Assembly (NCBI GenBank): GCA_013695975.1 | Contig: JACCZL010000576.1 | Location: forward strand, 1-12,673 | Direction: 5' to 3' | Source of the DNA: Chloroflexota bacterium | Lineage (GTDB): Bacteria > Chloroflexota > UBA6077 > JACCZL01 | DNA length: 12,673 nt | Shown here: one piece after another, positions 6,843 to 12,673 of the stretch | How positions within the stretch are numbered: position 1 is the stretch's first letter | Layout of the letters: each line of letters starts with the position of its first letter | The notes under the pieces: generated by a model | What the model was told of the DNA's origin: nothing | Databases searched by the model: none | The model's input: the letters and a program-made list of their open reading frames with translations, nothing else | Program-made: the position numbers and the translations under genes

Positions 6843-9213
6843 AGACGCAGTACGGCGGCCTGCCCGGACGGTCGTCGGTCCGATGCTCCGAGCGCAACCG
6901 AAAGCCCTTCGAGGCCAGTAGCCGGCAGATCTCCGCCTCCCTCGTCGTTCGGGCGGTGTAATCCTCGACATAGACCAGCAGCGACCGCAGCTTCGGGTCG
7001 TCCAGGGCGTCGACGGCGCCCTGGAGCACTCCGAGCTCAGCGCCGCCGATGTCGAGCCTGATGTGGCTGGGAGTCGGCAGGTCGAACCGCCCGACGAGGT
7101 CGTCCAGTCGCCAGGTCGTCGCGGCCGCCGACTCGCCCCGCCCCCGGGCGGACTGGCCCGAGCCCCGGCCGAGGACGTCGGAGTTTGGCGCGCCGCATCG
7201 CGCCCCCTCGCGCGAGCTCGCAGCCGCTAGGGCGACCGGCAGCGGCGTAATGCTCTCGTCGCACCCGTTCAGGACGACGTTCCGACAGAGATCGGAGTAG
7301 GCCGAGAACGCGGGCTCGATCGCGAAGACACTCGCCTCCCCGCGGGTGAACTTGGCCGCGATCAACGAGTAGGTCCCGACGTGCGCGCCGATGTCGTAGA
7401 AGACGTCCCCCGGCCTGACGAACGATTCGATCCAGCCGACGGCGAAGGGTTCGAGCAGGCACGGCCGCAGCCACCGCTTAACGGCGTTCGGCGTCAGCCG
7501 GAGATAGATCTTGTGCCGCTCATAATCCAGCTTCCTGACACGATGACGCCCCGAGTCGGCGCTGACCGCGCTCTCGGCGAGCGCTCCGGTGACCTCCGAG
7601 AACAGCTCCGAGCCGTCGGCTAATCCCAGGCGATGCAGGCCGCCCGAGACGACGTTGGCGACCGCCCGCTCCGTCACGTGATCGCGGCGCGGCGACTCGC
7701 GCCGCGGCATCGGCGCGCTCGGCTCGTCCGGTTCGCCGTCTCGTCCCGCCGGGACCGACTGCTCGAACGAGGTGCTCCCGTTGTGCCGTTCTCGCCGCGC
7801 CAGCCAGTCTGAGAGCCGGGCCCGGAGCCACCCGCCGACCACCCGGCGCATGGGCGCGTGCCACAGCGGTGGCGGGCGTCGCGGTCGCTTCCGGATCTCG
7901 GCCAGCCGCTCGATTTCCCGGACCATGATCGGCGTCGCGGCGACATCCAGGCCATGCGGACGGACGAAGCCTTCGACGAAGTGGAGGCTCCGCGCACGGC
8001 CGGCGGCATCGGACCTCAACGCATCGGCGAGCTGTTGGCGGTGCTCCTCGAAACCATGGGCCACCGAGAGGAGTCCCCCGTGGGCACGGACCAGGTATTC
8101 GAAGTGCAACAGCCCTTCCTGCCCCTCGAGCTGCGGGACGATGATGGTGTGGACCGGCTTGCCGAGGATGCCCGCCTGGATCATCGCGCTGGTGTTCAGG
8201 CCAACCACGATCGTGGCGTGATAGATCGAGTCGTACAGCTCCGGGTCGGCATTGACCTTGTGGGGGTCACGGTAGACCGCCACGTTCGGCATGTCCTCGC
8301 CCGCCCACGCCTCCGTGGTCTCGGGGTAGGGCCGGATCAGCACGCCGCAGCCCTGCAAGGTCGGATCCGAAGACGTGCGGACTTCTTGCACCCAGCGCCG
8401 CACGAAGTCGAGCTCGCGCCGGGCGACGAAGGGGGCCGAGCCGATGTAGAGGATGAAGGGCCGCGCCGGATCCAGCCTGGTCAGCGCGCAGAACTCCTCG
8501 CGCGTCGTCGTTGGTCCCATGGCGAAGAAGTCGTCGAAGCGCGGCGCCCCGGTGACGACCACCCGCTCGGCCGGCACCCCGTGGAGCGCAACGGCTTCCC
8601 ACTTCTGGGTCGCGTTCCAGACCAGAACCCGATCGGGAAGGATCCGGATCAGCCCCTGAGTGCTGAGGTTGTCCCAACTGAACACGGGCAACCCGACCGT
8701 CAGCCCCAGCCGGTGCGCGCTCTTGACATAGTCGGTCTGATACGAGCCATGTTGCACCAGCGGCGTGACCAGCACGATGTCGGGCTGTTCCGACTCGAGG
8801 AAGGCCTCGAAGGCCCGATCGCTCGGAATGAGATCCTCGACGGTCTTGAGCGCGAGTAGGAGCATCCTCCAGTGCCGCCACACCCAGGGTCGGCTCTCGC
8901 ACCAGCGCGGAAATCCGCCGGGCACCTTCCGGGCCGCCTGCCACCGAACCAGCCGCGCGTTCGCGTAGCGAGGCGCGAGATACCGGACGTAGTCACGAGC
9001 CCGACGCACCGGCCCGACGAGGTCCCGCCACTCGTCGACCCGCCAGGTGGGGCCCGTGCGCATCCTCACCCGCGGGTGGTCCAGCCCAACGGGAATCGAG
9101 ATATCGTCCCGCGTCGTGACCGAGACGGTATGCCCGCGCTCGGCCAGCATCCTGATGACACTCCCGAAGTGGCGCAGGCGCCCCTCGTTGTGGGCCACGA
9201 AGACGATCTTCAC
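6829..9213 (-). CDS. Fusion: GT-B-type glycosyltransferase plus FkbM-family methyltransferase
   Basis: This 794-residue protein has two domains. Residues 1-440 are a GT-B-like transferase: KIVFVAHNEG at the start, DIVLVTPLVQHGS (145-157), SWDNLSTQGL (179-188), TGAPRFDDFF (221-230), RPYP (294-297) and YDSIYHATIVVGLNTSA (327-343). It is a close paralogue of the gene at 1-1574. A basic, Pro-rich linker spans 440-560. Residues 565-794 are a SAM-dependent FkbM methyltransferase, with LLEPF (586-590), SAM motif I FYDIGAHVGTYS (605-616), IEP (632-634) and HIRLDIGGAELGVLQGA (717-733). In that last motif most family members have K-I-D-V-E-G; here it is R-L-D-I-G-G. Predicted role: add a sugar and O-methylate the same glycan. 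GTG 9213 is chosen because GAGGG (9224-9220) lies 6 bases upstream and the Rossmann strand begins at once. The stop overlaps the convergent sulfotransferase by 14 bases. Confidence 0.85.
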   Translation of the reverse strand: MKIVFVAHNEGRLRHFGSVIRMLAERGHTVSVTTRDDISIPVGLDHPRVRMRTGPTWRVDEWRDLVGPVRRARDYVRYLAPRYANARLVRWQAARKVPGGFPRWCESRPWVWRHWRMLLLALKTVEDLIPSDRAFEAFLESEQPDIVLVTPLVQHGSYQTDYVKSAHRLGLTVGLPVFSWDNLSTQGLIRILPDRVLVWNATQKWEAVALHGVPAERVVVTGAPRFDDFFAMGPTTTREEFCALTRLDPARPFILYIGSAPFVARRELDFVRRWVQEVRTSSDPTLQGCGVLIRPYPETTEAWAGEDMPNVAVYRDPHKVNADPELYDSIYHATIVVGLNTSAMIQAGILGKPVHTIIVPQLEGQEGLLHFEYLVRAHGGLLSVAHGFEEHRQQLADALRSDAAGRARSLHFVEGFVRPHGLDVAATPIMVREIERLAEIRKRPRRPPPLWHAPMRRVVGGWLRARLSDWLARRERHNGSTSFEQSVPAGRDGEPDEPSAPMPRRESPRRDHVTERAVANVVSGGLHRLGLADGSELFSEVTGALAESAVSADSGRHRVRKLDYERHKIYLRLTPNAVKRWLRPCLLEPFAVGWIESFVRPGDVFYDIGAHVGTYSLIAAKFTRGEASVFAIEPAFSAYSDLCRNVVLNGCDESITPLPVALAAASSREGARCGAPNSDVLGRGSGQSARGRGESAAATTWRLDDLVGRFDLPTPSHIRLDIGGAELGVLQGAVDALDDPKLRSLLVYVEDYTARTTREAEICRLLASKGFRLRSEHRTDDRPGRPPYCVFSRR

Positions 9214-9219
9214 CGAAAG

Positions 9220-9224
9220 CCCTC
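9220..9224 (-). promoter_or_regulatory. Ribosome binding site for the fusion gene
   Basis: GAGGG on the minus strand ends 6 bases before the GTG at 9213. It decides in favour of this non-ATG start. Confidence 0.6.
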
Positions 9225-9316
9225 AGAAGTGGATCCAAAGACGCCGACACCGAGAGCTGCGCGGTTCACGACGCGGCCGCTCCGTGTTCCTCGGCGGCGC
9301 CTCGCATGAGGCCGTG

Positions 9317-9346
9317 ATGATAATCCACGCCTCCGCCGACCGTCAA
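9317..9346 (-). promoter_or_regulatory. Sigma-70-type promoter for the fusion gene
   Basis: On the minus strand, TTGACG (9346-9341) is followed by 18 bases and TATCAT (9322-9317). Each hexamer matches 5 of 6 consensus bases, the best promoter match I found in the window. Transcription would start near 9310, leaving a leader of about 97 bases before GTG 9213. It lies between two same-direction genes 218 bases apart, so the fusion gene probably has its own promoter. Confidence 0.55.
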
Positions 9347-9371
9347 CGCGGACGTGATCGTCGTAACCTTC

Positions 9372-9394
9372 GGCCCCGTGGCCACCGCGGGGCC
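9372..9394 (-). terminator. Strong hairpin downstream of the second sulfotransferase
   Basis: GGCCCCG (9372-9378) pairs with CGGGGCC (9388-9394). The stem extends to 10 bp with one G/T mismatch (a wobble in one strand) and a 3-base loop. It lies 38 bases past the sulfotransferase stop and upstream of the promoter at 9346-9317. That is where a terminator would be expected, but no T-run follows. Confidence 0.35.
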
Positions 9395-9431
9395 CGCCGA
9401 GTGCGCCTGCCGACCGCCGGACGGGCGCTCA

Positions 9432-10892
9432 TTAGGCGCGCCGTTTCGGGGACGGCTGAAGCTGCCGCTCGACACGCTTGCGGATCCGCTCGTAGCGGGT
9501 GTTCAGCCGCCAGCCCCAACTCGCCGACATCATGGTCACGGTGCGGCGCTCGGTCTCGAGCCAGCCCTGCAGGTCGGCGATCTTCGCCTGAGCGGCGGCG
9601 CCCCTGGTCCGCAGCTCGCCGATGGCCGCGTCTCGCTCCTTGAGCTTGGTCCGCAGCTCGCCGATGGCCGCGCCTCGCTCGCTGAGCCGGGTCCGCAGCT
9701 CGCCGATGGCCGCGTCTCTTTCCTTGAGCCGGGTCCGCAGCTCGCCGCTGGCCGCGTCTCGTTCGCTGAGCCTGGTCCGTAGCTCGCCGATCGCCGCTCC
9801 GCGCTCTTCCAATCGGATGCGTAGCTCGTTGACCTTCGCTTGCGCGTCTCCAAGGGTGGCCCGCAGACCCCCGATGTCCGTGTCGCGCCGGGCGATCCCG
9901 GCCCGCAAGTCTCCGATCGTCGCGTCCCGGCCTTCAAGTCGCTTCCGCAGGACCTCAACCTCCACAGCCGACCTGTTCAGGCGTCCGGGTAGGCTCGTCG
10001 GCTCGCCGGAGCGCTGTCCGGAGAGCGTGTCGGACGTAGCATGCTCGATCCGTGCCTGCGCGGAACTCGGTGCAGCGGCGGGGTTGCCGCCGAGCGCGGG
10101 CAGTTCAGCATCGATCGCGCCGCCGGCCACTGTCGATGCGCGGACAAGGCTCTGCTCGGACCAGCCGGCCTCCCCGCAGAGCTTGGCGTAGAGGTCGAGG
10201 ACCGCCGGCGAAACCTCGGCGTCCACCAACTGCTGCCCGCCGAGTCGGTGATGGCGCAGGTCGGCCGAAGCCGCCGAGCATGCGCGTTCGACAACGTCCT
10301 CAGACGGCGTGAGCCCGGCGAACTCGAGCAGGCGCCGCACCTCCTCGCGCGGCTCGTGAGCATAGGCGTCGTAGTGGGTGATCAGTCGCTGATCCGGCCT
10401 GGTCGTTCGCAGCAGCCGTTCGTTGTACACCGTCCAGAGGATCATGCTCAAGGCGTACGAGAGAATATTCCGACGCCGTAGTGAGAGGGCCACCTCGAGC
10501 GGGTTCCGTACACAGATAACGACCTTAGGATCGGGAAGGTGGCGCCTCCAGAACGGTAAGGTCAGGCTGTTGCGGGGGTCTTTCCATCCCCATGGCTCGT
10601 GGCCCGAGAACTCCTCCAGGATGGCCCGGGCGGACGCGTGCAGGTCCCGGAGCGGCTCGGCACCGACCCATCCCTCGGGCATCGGGGGTGGGGCATCCCA
10701 CCCTCCGCCCAGTCGATTGAGGATCTCTTCGTTGAGGTCGACGAGCCTGACGTGCTCCCAGAATCCGTCCTCGTTGTACTGCGAAGCGCTCTTTAGCTCG
10801 GCGTCCGTCCCGAGGTACAGGCCGCCGCCCCAAAGCAGGTTCGCGACCATCGACGTGCCGGAGCGGTGCATGCCAGCGATACAGACGGGCAT
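9432..10892 (-). CDS. Sulfotransferase (Sulfotransfer_1/3-like) with tandem coiled-coil repeats
   Basis: The 486-residue product, counted from ATG 10892, opens with PVCIAGMHRSGTSMVANLL, the PAPS 5'-phosphosulfate loop right at the N-terminus. This is normal for the family and is why I prefer this start to GTG 10967, which adds 25 unrelated residues although AGGGCGGAG precedes it. EDGFWEH (41-47), WGWKDPR (101-107) and VVICVRNPLEVALSLRRR (124-141, 3'-phosphate motif) complete the catalytic domain, which ends near 225. A Ala/Pro/Ser-rich linker follows. Residues 318-429 are then eight consecutive 14-residue units of the RLSERDAAIGELRT type, two heptads each, so a long regular coiled coil is likely. 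The tail contains SASWGWRLNTRYERI (456-470), like the S-x-S-W-R-L-T motif often found after coiled coils in surface-glycan enzymes. Probable role: sulfation of the glycan, with the coil for oligomerisation or docking. Confidence 0.85.
   Translation of the reverse strand: MPVCIAGMHRSGTSMVANLLWGGGLYLGTDAELKSASQYNEDGFWEHVRLVDLNEEILNRLGGGWDAPPPMPEGWVGAEPLRDLHASARAILEEFSGHEPWGWKDPRNSLTLPFWRRHLPDPKVVICVRNPLEVALSLRRRNILSYALSMILWTVYNERLLRTTRPDQRLITHYDAYAHEPREEVRRLLEFAGLTPSEDVVERACSAASADLRHHRLGGQQLVDAEVSPAVLDLYAKLCGEAGWSEQSLVRASTVAGGAIDAELPALGGNPAAAPSSAQARIEHATSDTLSGQRSGEPTSLPGRLNRSAVEVEVLRKRLEGRDATIGDLRAGIARRDTDIGGLRATLGDAQAKVNELRIRLEERGAAIGELRTRLSERDAASGELRTRLKERDAAIGELRTRLSERGAAIGELRTKLKERDAAIGELRTRGAAAQAKIADLQGWLETERRTVTMMSASWGWRLNTRYERIRKRVERQLQPSPKRRA
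9606..9815 (-). repeat. Five tandem 42-bp coding repeats (14-residue coiled-coil units)
   Basis: Five 42-base units lie end to end within the second sulfotransferase gene. Each begins on the plus strand with GGTCCGCAGCTCGCC or a one- or two-base variant. Protein units alternate between R-L-S-E-R and R/K-L-K-E-R forms, suggesting an 84-bp duplication step. Three more diverged units continue to base 9941, and two further degenerate ones may lie at 9522-9605. The repeats stay exactly in frame and in heptad register. Confidence 0.85.
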
Positions 10893-10985
10893 CAGTCGCG
10901 GTTCCCATTGATCGGCAGGCAGACGAGCCCTGCCGCGGTTGGTACTTGCATGGTGCCCAACAGTCACCTCCGCCCTGGTGCTAAA

Positions 10986-11015
10986 ATGCTAGGCCACGAC
11001 GGCGGTGACCGTCCA
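10986..11015 (-). promoter_or_regulatory. Candidate promoter for the second sulfotransferase
   Basis: On the minus strand, TGGACG (11015-11010), 18 bases and TAGCAT (10991-10986) match 4 of 6 consensus bases in each box. Transcription would begin near 10979, upstream of both possible starts (10967 and 10892). The match is modest. Confidence 0.3.
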
Positions 11016-11033
11016 CCCGCGCCTGTCGGCTGG

Positions 11034-11059
11034 GAGCGGCTCAGAATTGTGAGCGGCTC
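11034..11059. repeat. Two copies of the palindromic 9-mer GAGCGGCTC
   Basis: GAGCGGCTC occurs at 11034-11042 and 11051-11059, 17 bases apart centre to centre. The 9-mer is itself a palindrome around its central base. Both copies sit just upstream of the candidate sulfotransferase promoter, a position that would suit an operator or activator site. This could equally be chance. Confidence 0.3.
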
Positions 11060-11064
11060 GGAGT

Positions 11065-11109
11065 AGCCCTCACCCAGCCTCTCCCTCTGGGAGAGGCTGG
11101 GTGAGGGCT
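11065..11109. repeat. Perfect 21-bp inverted repeat with 3-base loop (REP-like palindrome)
   Basis: The 21 bases at 11065-11085 are exactly complementary to 11089-11109, separated by TCT. The arms contain CCCTCACCC and CTCTCCC, a composition shared by dispersed extragenic palindromes (REP or small MITE-like elements) in many GC-rich bacteria. It lies between divergent genes, so terminating either one is not its obvious role. No T-run follows on either side. The lack of any mismatch suggests a recent insertion or selection on the stem. Confidence 0.75.
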
Positions 11110-11222
11110 TCGGATCACCACAGAACTGAGGCGCACCCCATCGGCGAGCGGCTGTTGCGGACCGACGGGGCTTTCTGGCACTTTTACACCAGGGAAAGCG
11201 TCGAACGGGGCGTGGAGAAATA

Positions 11223-11345
11223 ATGCCGATCTGTGTCGCGAAGACGCGCCTAGCGGGCATCGCGTCAGCCCGCTCTCAGCCTCGGTCGAGACACTCCGTC
11301 GCCGAGCTTGGCGCTCGCTGCGGGATGCAGACGCAAGGCGTATGA
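11223..11345 (+). CDS. Small ORF (40 codons) overlapping the ABC gene start by ATGA; possible leader or decayed gene
   Basis: ATG 11223 has GGAG ending 6 bases upstream (11213-11216). The frame runs 40 codons, and its TGA (11343-11345) overlaps the ATG of the ABC gene (11342-11344) in the classic ATGA coupling arrangement. The product starts MPICVAKTRLAG and contains HSVAELGARCG. It is basic, has no membrane segment and matches no family I know. Its first six residues resemble the sulfotransferase start MPVCIA across the divergent region, and VAELGARCG resembles the helix after that family's P-loop. It may therefore be a remnant of a sulfotransferase start. It fills much of the 374-449-base gap between the divergent genes. 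Chance is a real alternative for an ORF this short. Confidence 0.35.
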   Translation: MPICVAKTRLAGIASARSQPRSRHSVAELGARCGMQTQGV

Positions 11346-12598
11346 CGGCGATCAAGGCGGAGGGACTCAGCAAGGTCTATCGCATCAAGGGCCGCGGGGT
11401 CGTTCAAGAACCCCAAAACCGACTCGTCCAAGGGCTCGCCCGAATCGGGCTGGGCGCCCCGTTCCGCCATCGGGTGCGCGAGATCCACGCGCTCAACGAC
11501 GTCTCGTTGGAGGTCGAGCCGGGCACGATCCTCGGCGTGATCGGCCGCAACGGGGCCGGCAAGACGACCCTGCTCAAACTCCTCGCGAGAGTCTCCCTGC
11601 CTACGGCAGGCCGGGCCTACGTGCGGGGGCGGACGGTGTCGCTGCTCGGACTAGGGCAGGGGTTCCAATCCCACCTCTCCGGGCGTGAGAACATCTTCAT
11701 GCAGGCCGCGATGTATGGCATCCCGCGGGCTGAGATCCTTGAATCCTTTGACCGGATCGTCGAGTTCGCCGGGCTGGCGCGGTTCATCGACGATCCGGTC
11801 GGGCGTTACTCCAGCGGCATGTACCTGCGGCTCGCCTTCTCGATCGCCGTGAACATGCGGCCGGACGTCATTCTGGCGGACGAGGTGCTCGCCGTCGGCG
11901 ACATAGAGTTCCAGGAGCGCTGCTTGCGCCGCGTCGAGCAGGCCGGCCAGGAGGGTGTGACGACGCTCTTCGTCTCGCACGACATGGAGGCCATTACTCG
12001 ACTCTGCGATCAGGTCGTCCGCCTCGATCGAGGTCGGATCGTCGACCAGGGCGAACCGCGGAGCGTGGTGGCGCGCTACGAGGAGGCGCTCGAGAGCGGC
12101 GACTTCTTGAGGGAAGGTACGACGTCTCAGGTCGCCGAGCTGGTCGCTCTGCGGCTGACGTCGCCGAGTGGGCTCGAGATCGACGCGCCGCGCGAGTCGG
12201 ACGATTTCCTGATCCAGACGATGTTCCGCACGTTGGCGCCTAACCTCTACATGCGGCCGATCCTCAAGCTCAAGAGCAGAGACGTGGTGGTCTTCGCGTC
12301 CAGCCCGCCCGAGCCGGTGTTCGTGGAGGAGCCGGGCGTGCAGACTGTGTCAGTGCGCATCCCGGCCCACCTCCTCGCCGAGCGTTCCTACCAGGCTAAG
12401 GTGCGGCTGATCCTTGATGACGGCCAGACTCGCAGCGCCTTAAACCAGGATAAGGACCTGGGCTTCCGCGTGTACGGCGAAGGCGAACGGAGGGACGCGA
12501 GTACGCGCATTCCTTGGAGGCGATCAACCCGACCCGGGCTCGTGGCACCGCGGCTGGACTGGAGCTTCTCCGCTCAGCGTGCGTCGGTCGAGGCTTAG
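11342..12598 (+). CDS. wzt: ABC transporter ATPase for surface polysaccharide export (Wzt/TagH/RfbE-like)
   Basis: This 418-residue protein powers export of a lipid-linked glycan through a Wzm-type permease. REIHALNDVSLEVEPG (46-61) leads into Walker A GRNGAGKTT (68-76). The LLGLGQGFQSHLSGRENI stretch (101-118) corresponds to the family's GaGF-P-ELTGREN region. The signature YSSGMYLRLAF (156-166) is the usual exporter variant of LSGGQ. Walker B and the D-loop are VILADEVLAVGD (176-187), and the switch His is in VSHDM (211-215). Residues about 265-410 form a beta-rich C-terminal domain like Wzt_C, which in O9a-type systems binds the modified end of the glycan. Methylated or phosphorylated termini are the known ligands, which fits the FkbM domain nearby. 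No permease is in this window. ATG 11342 has only AAGG 3 bases upstream, so translation may depend on coupling to the small ORF before it. Confidence 0.88.
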   Translation: MTAIKAEGLSKVYRIKGRGVVQEPQNRLVQGLARIGLGAPFRHRVREIHALNDVSLEVEPGTILGVIGRNGAGKTTLLKLLARVSLPTAGRAYVRGRTVSLLGLGQGFQSHLSGRENIFMQAAMYGIPRAEILESFDRIVEFAGLARFIDDPVGRYSSGMYLRLAFSIAVNMRPDVILADEVLAVGDIEFQERCLRRVEQAGQEGVTTLFVSHDMEAITRLCDQVVRLDRGRIVDQGEPRSVVARYEEALESGDFLREGTTSQVAELVALRLTSPSGLEIDAPRESDDFLIQTMFRTLAPNLYMRPILKLKSRDVVVFASSPPEPVFVEEPGVQTVSVRIPAHLLAERSYQAKVRLILDDGQTRSALNQDKDLGFRVYGEGERRDASTRIPWRRSTRPGLVAPRLDWSFSAQRASVEA

Positions 12599-12623
12599 GA
12601 TGGGGCTGTGGGGGTGAGACGGA

Positions 12624-12673
12624 GTGGTGGCTGACCCGACAGGGGCGGACGTCTGGGTCGTCGAGCCGCGGGC
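12624..12673 (+). CDS. Start of a further gene, truncated by the window end
   Basis: After the ABC stop, the frame beginning at GTG 12624 or GTG 12627 reads VVADPTGADVWVVEPRG and runs open to the window edge. GGTGAG (12612-12617) provides a ribosome site 6-9 bases upstream, and an in-frame stop at 12615 excludes an earlier start. The sequence resembles an N-terminal tail leading into a first beta strand, as in a glycosyltransferase, but it is too short to identify. With a 25-base gap it is probably co-transcribed with the ABC gene. Confidence 0.4.
   Translation, partial: MVADPTGADVWVVEPR

Noticed and set aside
6818..6863. Frame +2 continues the sulfotransferase coiled coil as DDYLLLKTQYGG, hinting at a frameshift
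   Set aside because: The same bases encode the natural end of the FkbM domain on the minus strand, and the extension loses any pattern after about 12 residues.
7858..8859. 333-codon plus-strand frame inside the GT-FkbM gene
   Set aside because: The minus-strand protein has clear domain motifs across the whole stretch; this frame is its Arg/Asp/Gln-rich mirror with no domain.
9606..9815. Regularly spaced 42-bp repeats considered as a CRISPR array
   Set aside because: The units are directly adjacent, have no unique spacers, and encode in-frame coiled-coil repeats in a well-supported gene.
9622..10191. Repetitive Ser/Arg-rich plus-strand frame with recurring SLSRVRSSPMAA
   Set aside because: The repeats are the antisense reading of the sulfotransferase coiled-coil units, which keep heptad register only on the minus strand.
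10893..10967. 25-residue N-terminal extension of the second sulfotransferase from GTG 10967
   Set aside because: The PAPS loop normally begins at the N-terminus in this family and Met 10892 sits there. The upstream residues are Arg/His-rich without structure. An AGGGCGGAG before 10967 means it cannot be fully excluded.
11110..11222. Search for a plus-strand promoter for the ABC gene, including TGGCACTTTTACA
   Set aside because: TGGCAC lacks the TTGC[A/T] partner of a sigma-54 site at the right distance, and no hexamer pair with 16-18 spacing was convincing.

Overview
The window is GC-rich bacterial DNA, tightly packed with long genes that use G/C at third codon positions. It reads as part of a cell-surface polysaccharide locus. 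No rRNA, tRNA or housekeeping marker is present, so the host can only be guessed. GTG starts, GC-rich coding and an intergenic palindrome of the CCCTCACCC/GGGTGAGGG type would suit an uncultured Chloroflexi-, Rokubacteria- or Actinobacteria-like soil or groundwater lineage. That is inference, not a call.

Layout, left to right. Bases 1-1574 (+) hold the 3' part of a GT-B-type glycosyltransferase whose start lies outside the window. Bases 1703-3487 (+) encode a multi-pass membrane protein of the PTPS-related/YfhO-like group. Bases 3549-5621 (+) encode a multi-pass GT-C-like membrane glycosyltransferase with a large extracytoplasmic insert. Bases 5793-6842 (+) encode a Sulfotransfer_2-type sulfotransferase ending in a coiled coil. 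It overlaps tail to tail by 14 bases with a minus-strand gene (9213-6829). That gene is a fusion of a glycosyltransferase, paralogous to the first gene, and an FkbM-type methyltransferase. Next on the minus strand is a second sulfotransferase of a different family (10892-9432), whose C-terminal half contains tandem 14-residue coiled-coil repeats. A divergent intergenic region (about 10.9-11.3 kb) carries a perfect 21-bp palindrome and a short 40-codon ORF. The ORF overlaps by ATGA the start of a Wzt-like ABC-transporter ATPase (11342-12598, +). The last 50 bases look like the start of another gene.

How the parts may work together (inference). Cytoplasmic GT-B enzymes build a glycan, the FkbM domain O-methylates it, and the two sulfotransferases sulfate it using PAPS. 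The Wzt-like ATPase, with a Wzm permease that must lie outside the window, would export it on a lipid carrier. The two integral membrane proteins could transfer lipid-linked sugars on the outer face. The product would be a methylated and possibly sulfated surface glycan. The most unusual points are the glycosyltransferase-FkbM fusion, two unrelated sulfotransferases that both end in coiled coils, the regular 42-bp repeat in one of them, and the small ORF coupled to the ABC gene.
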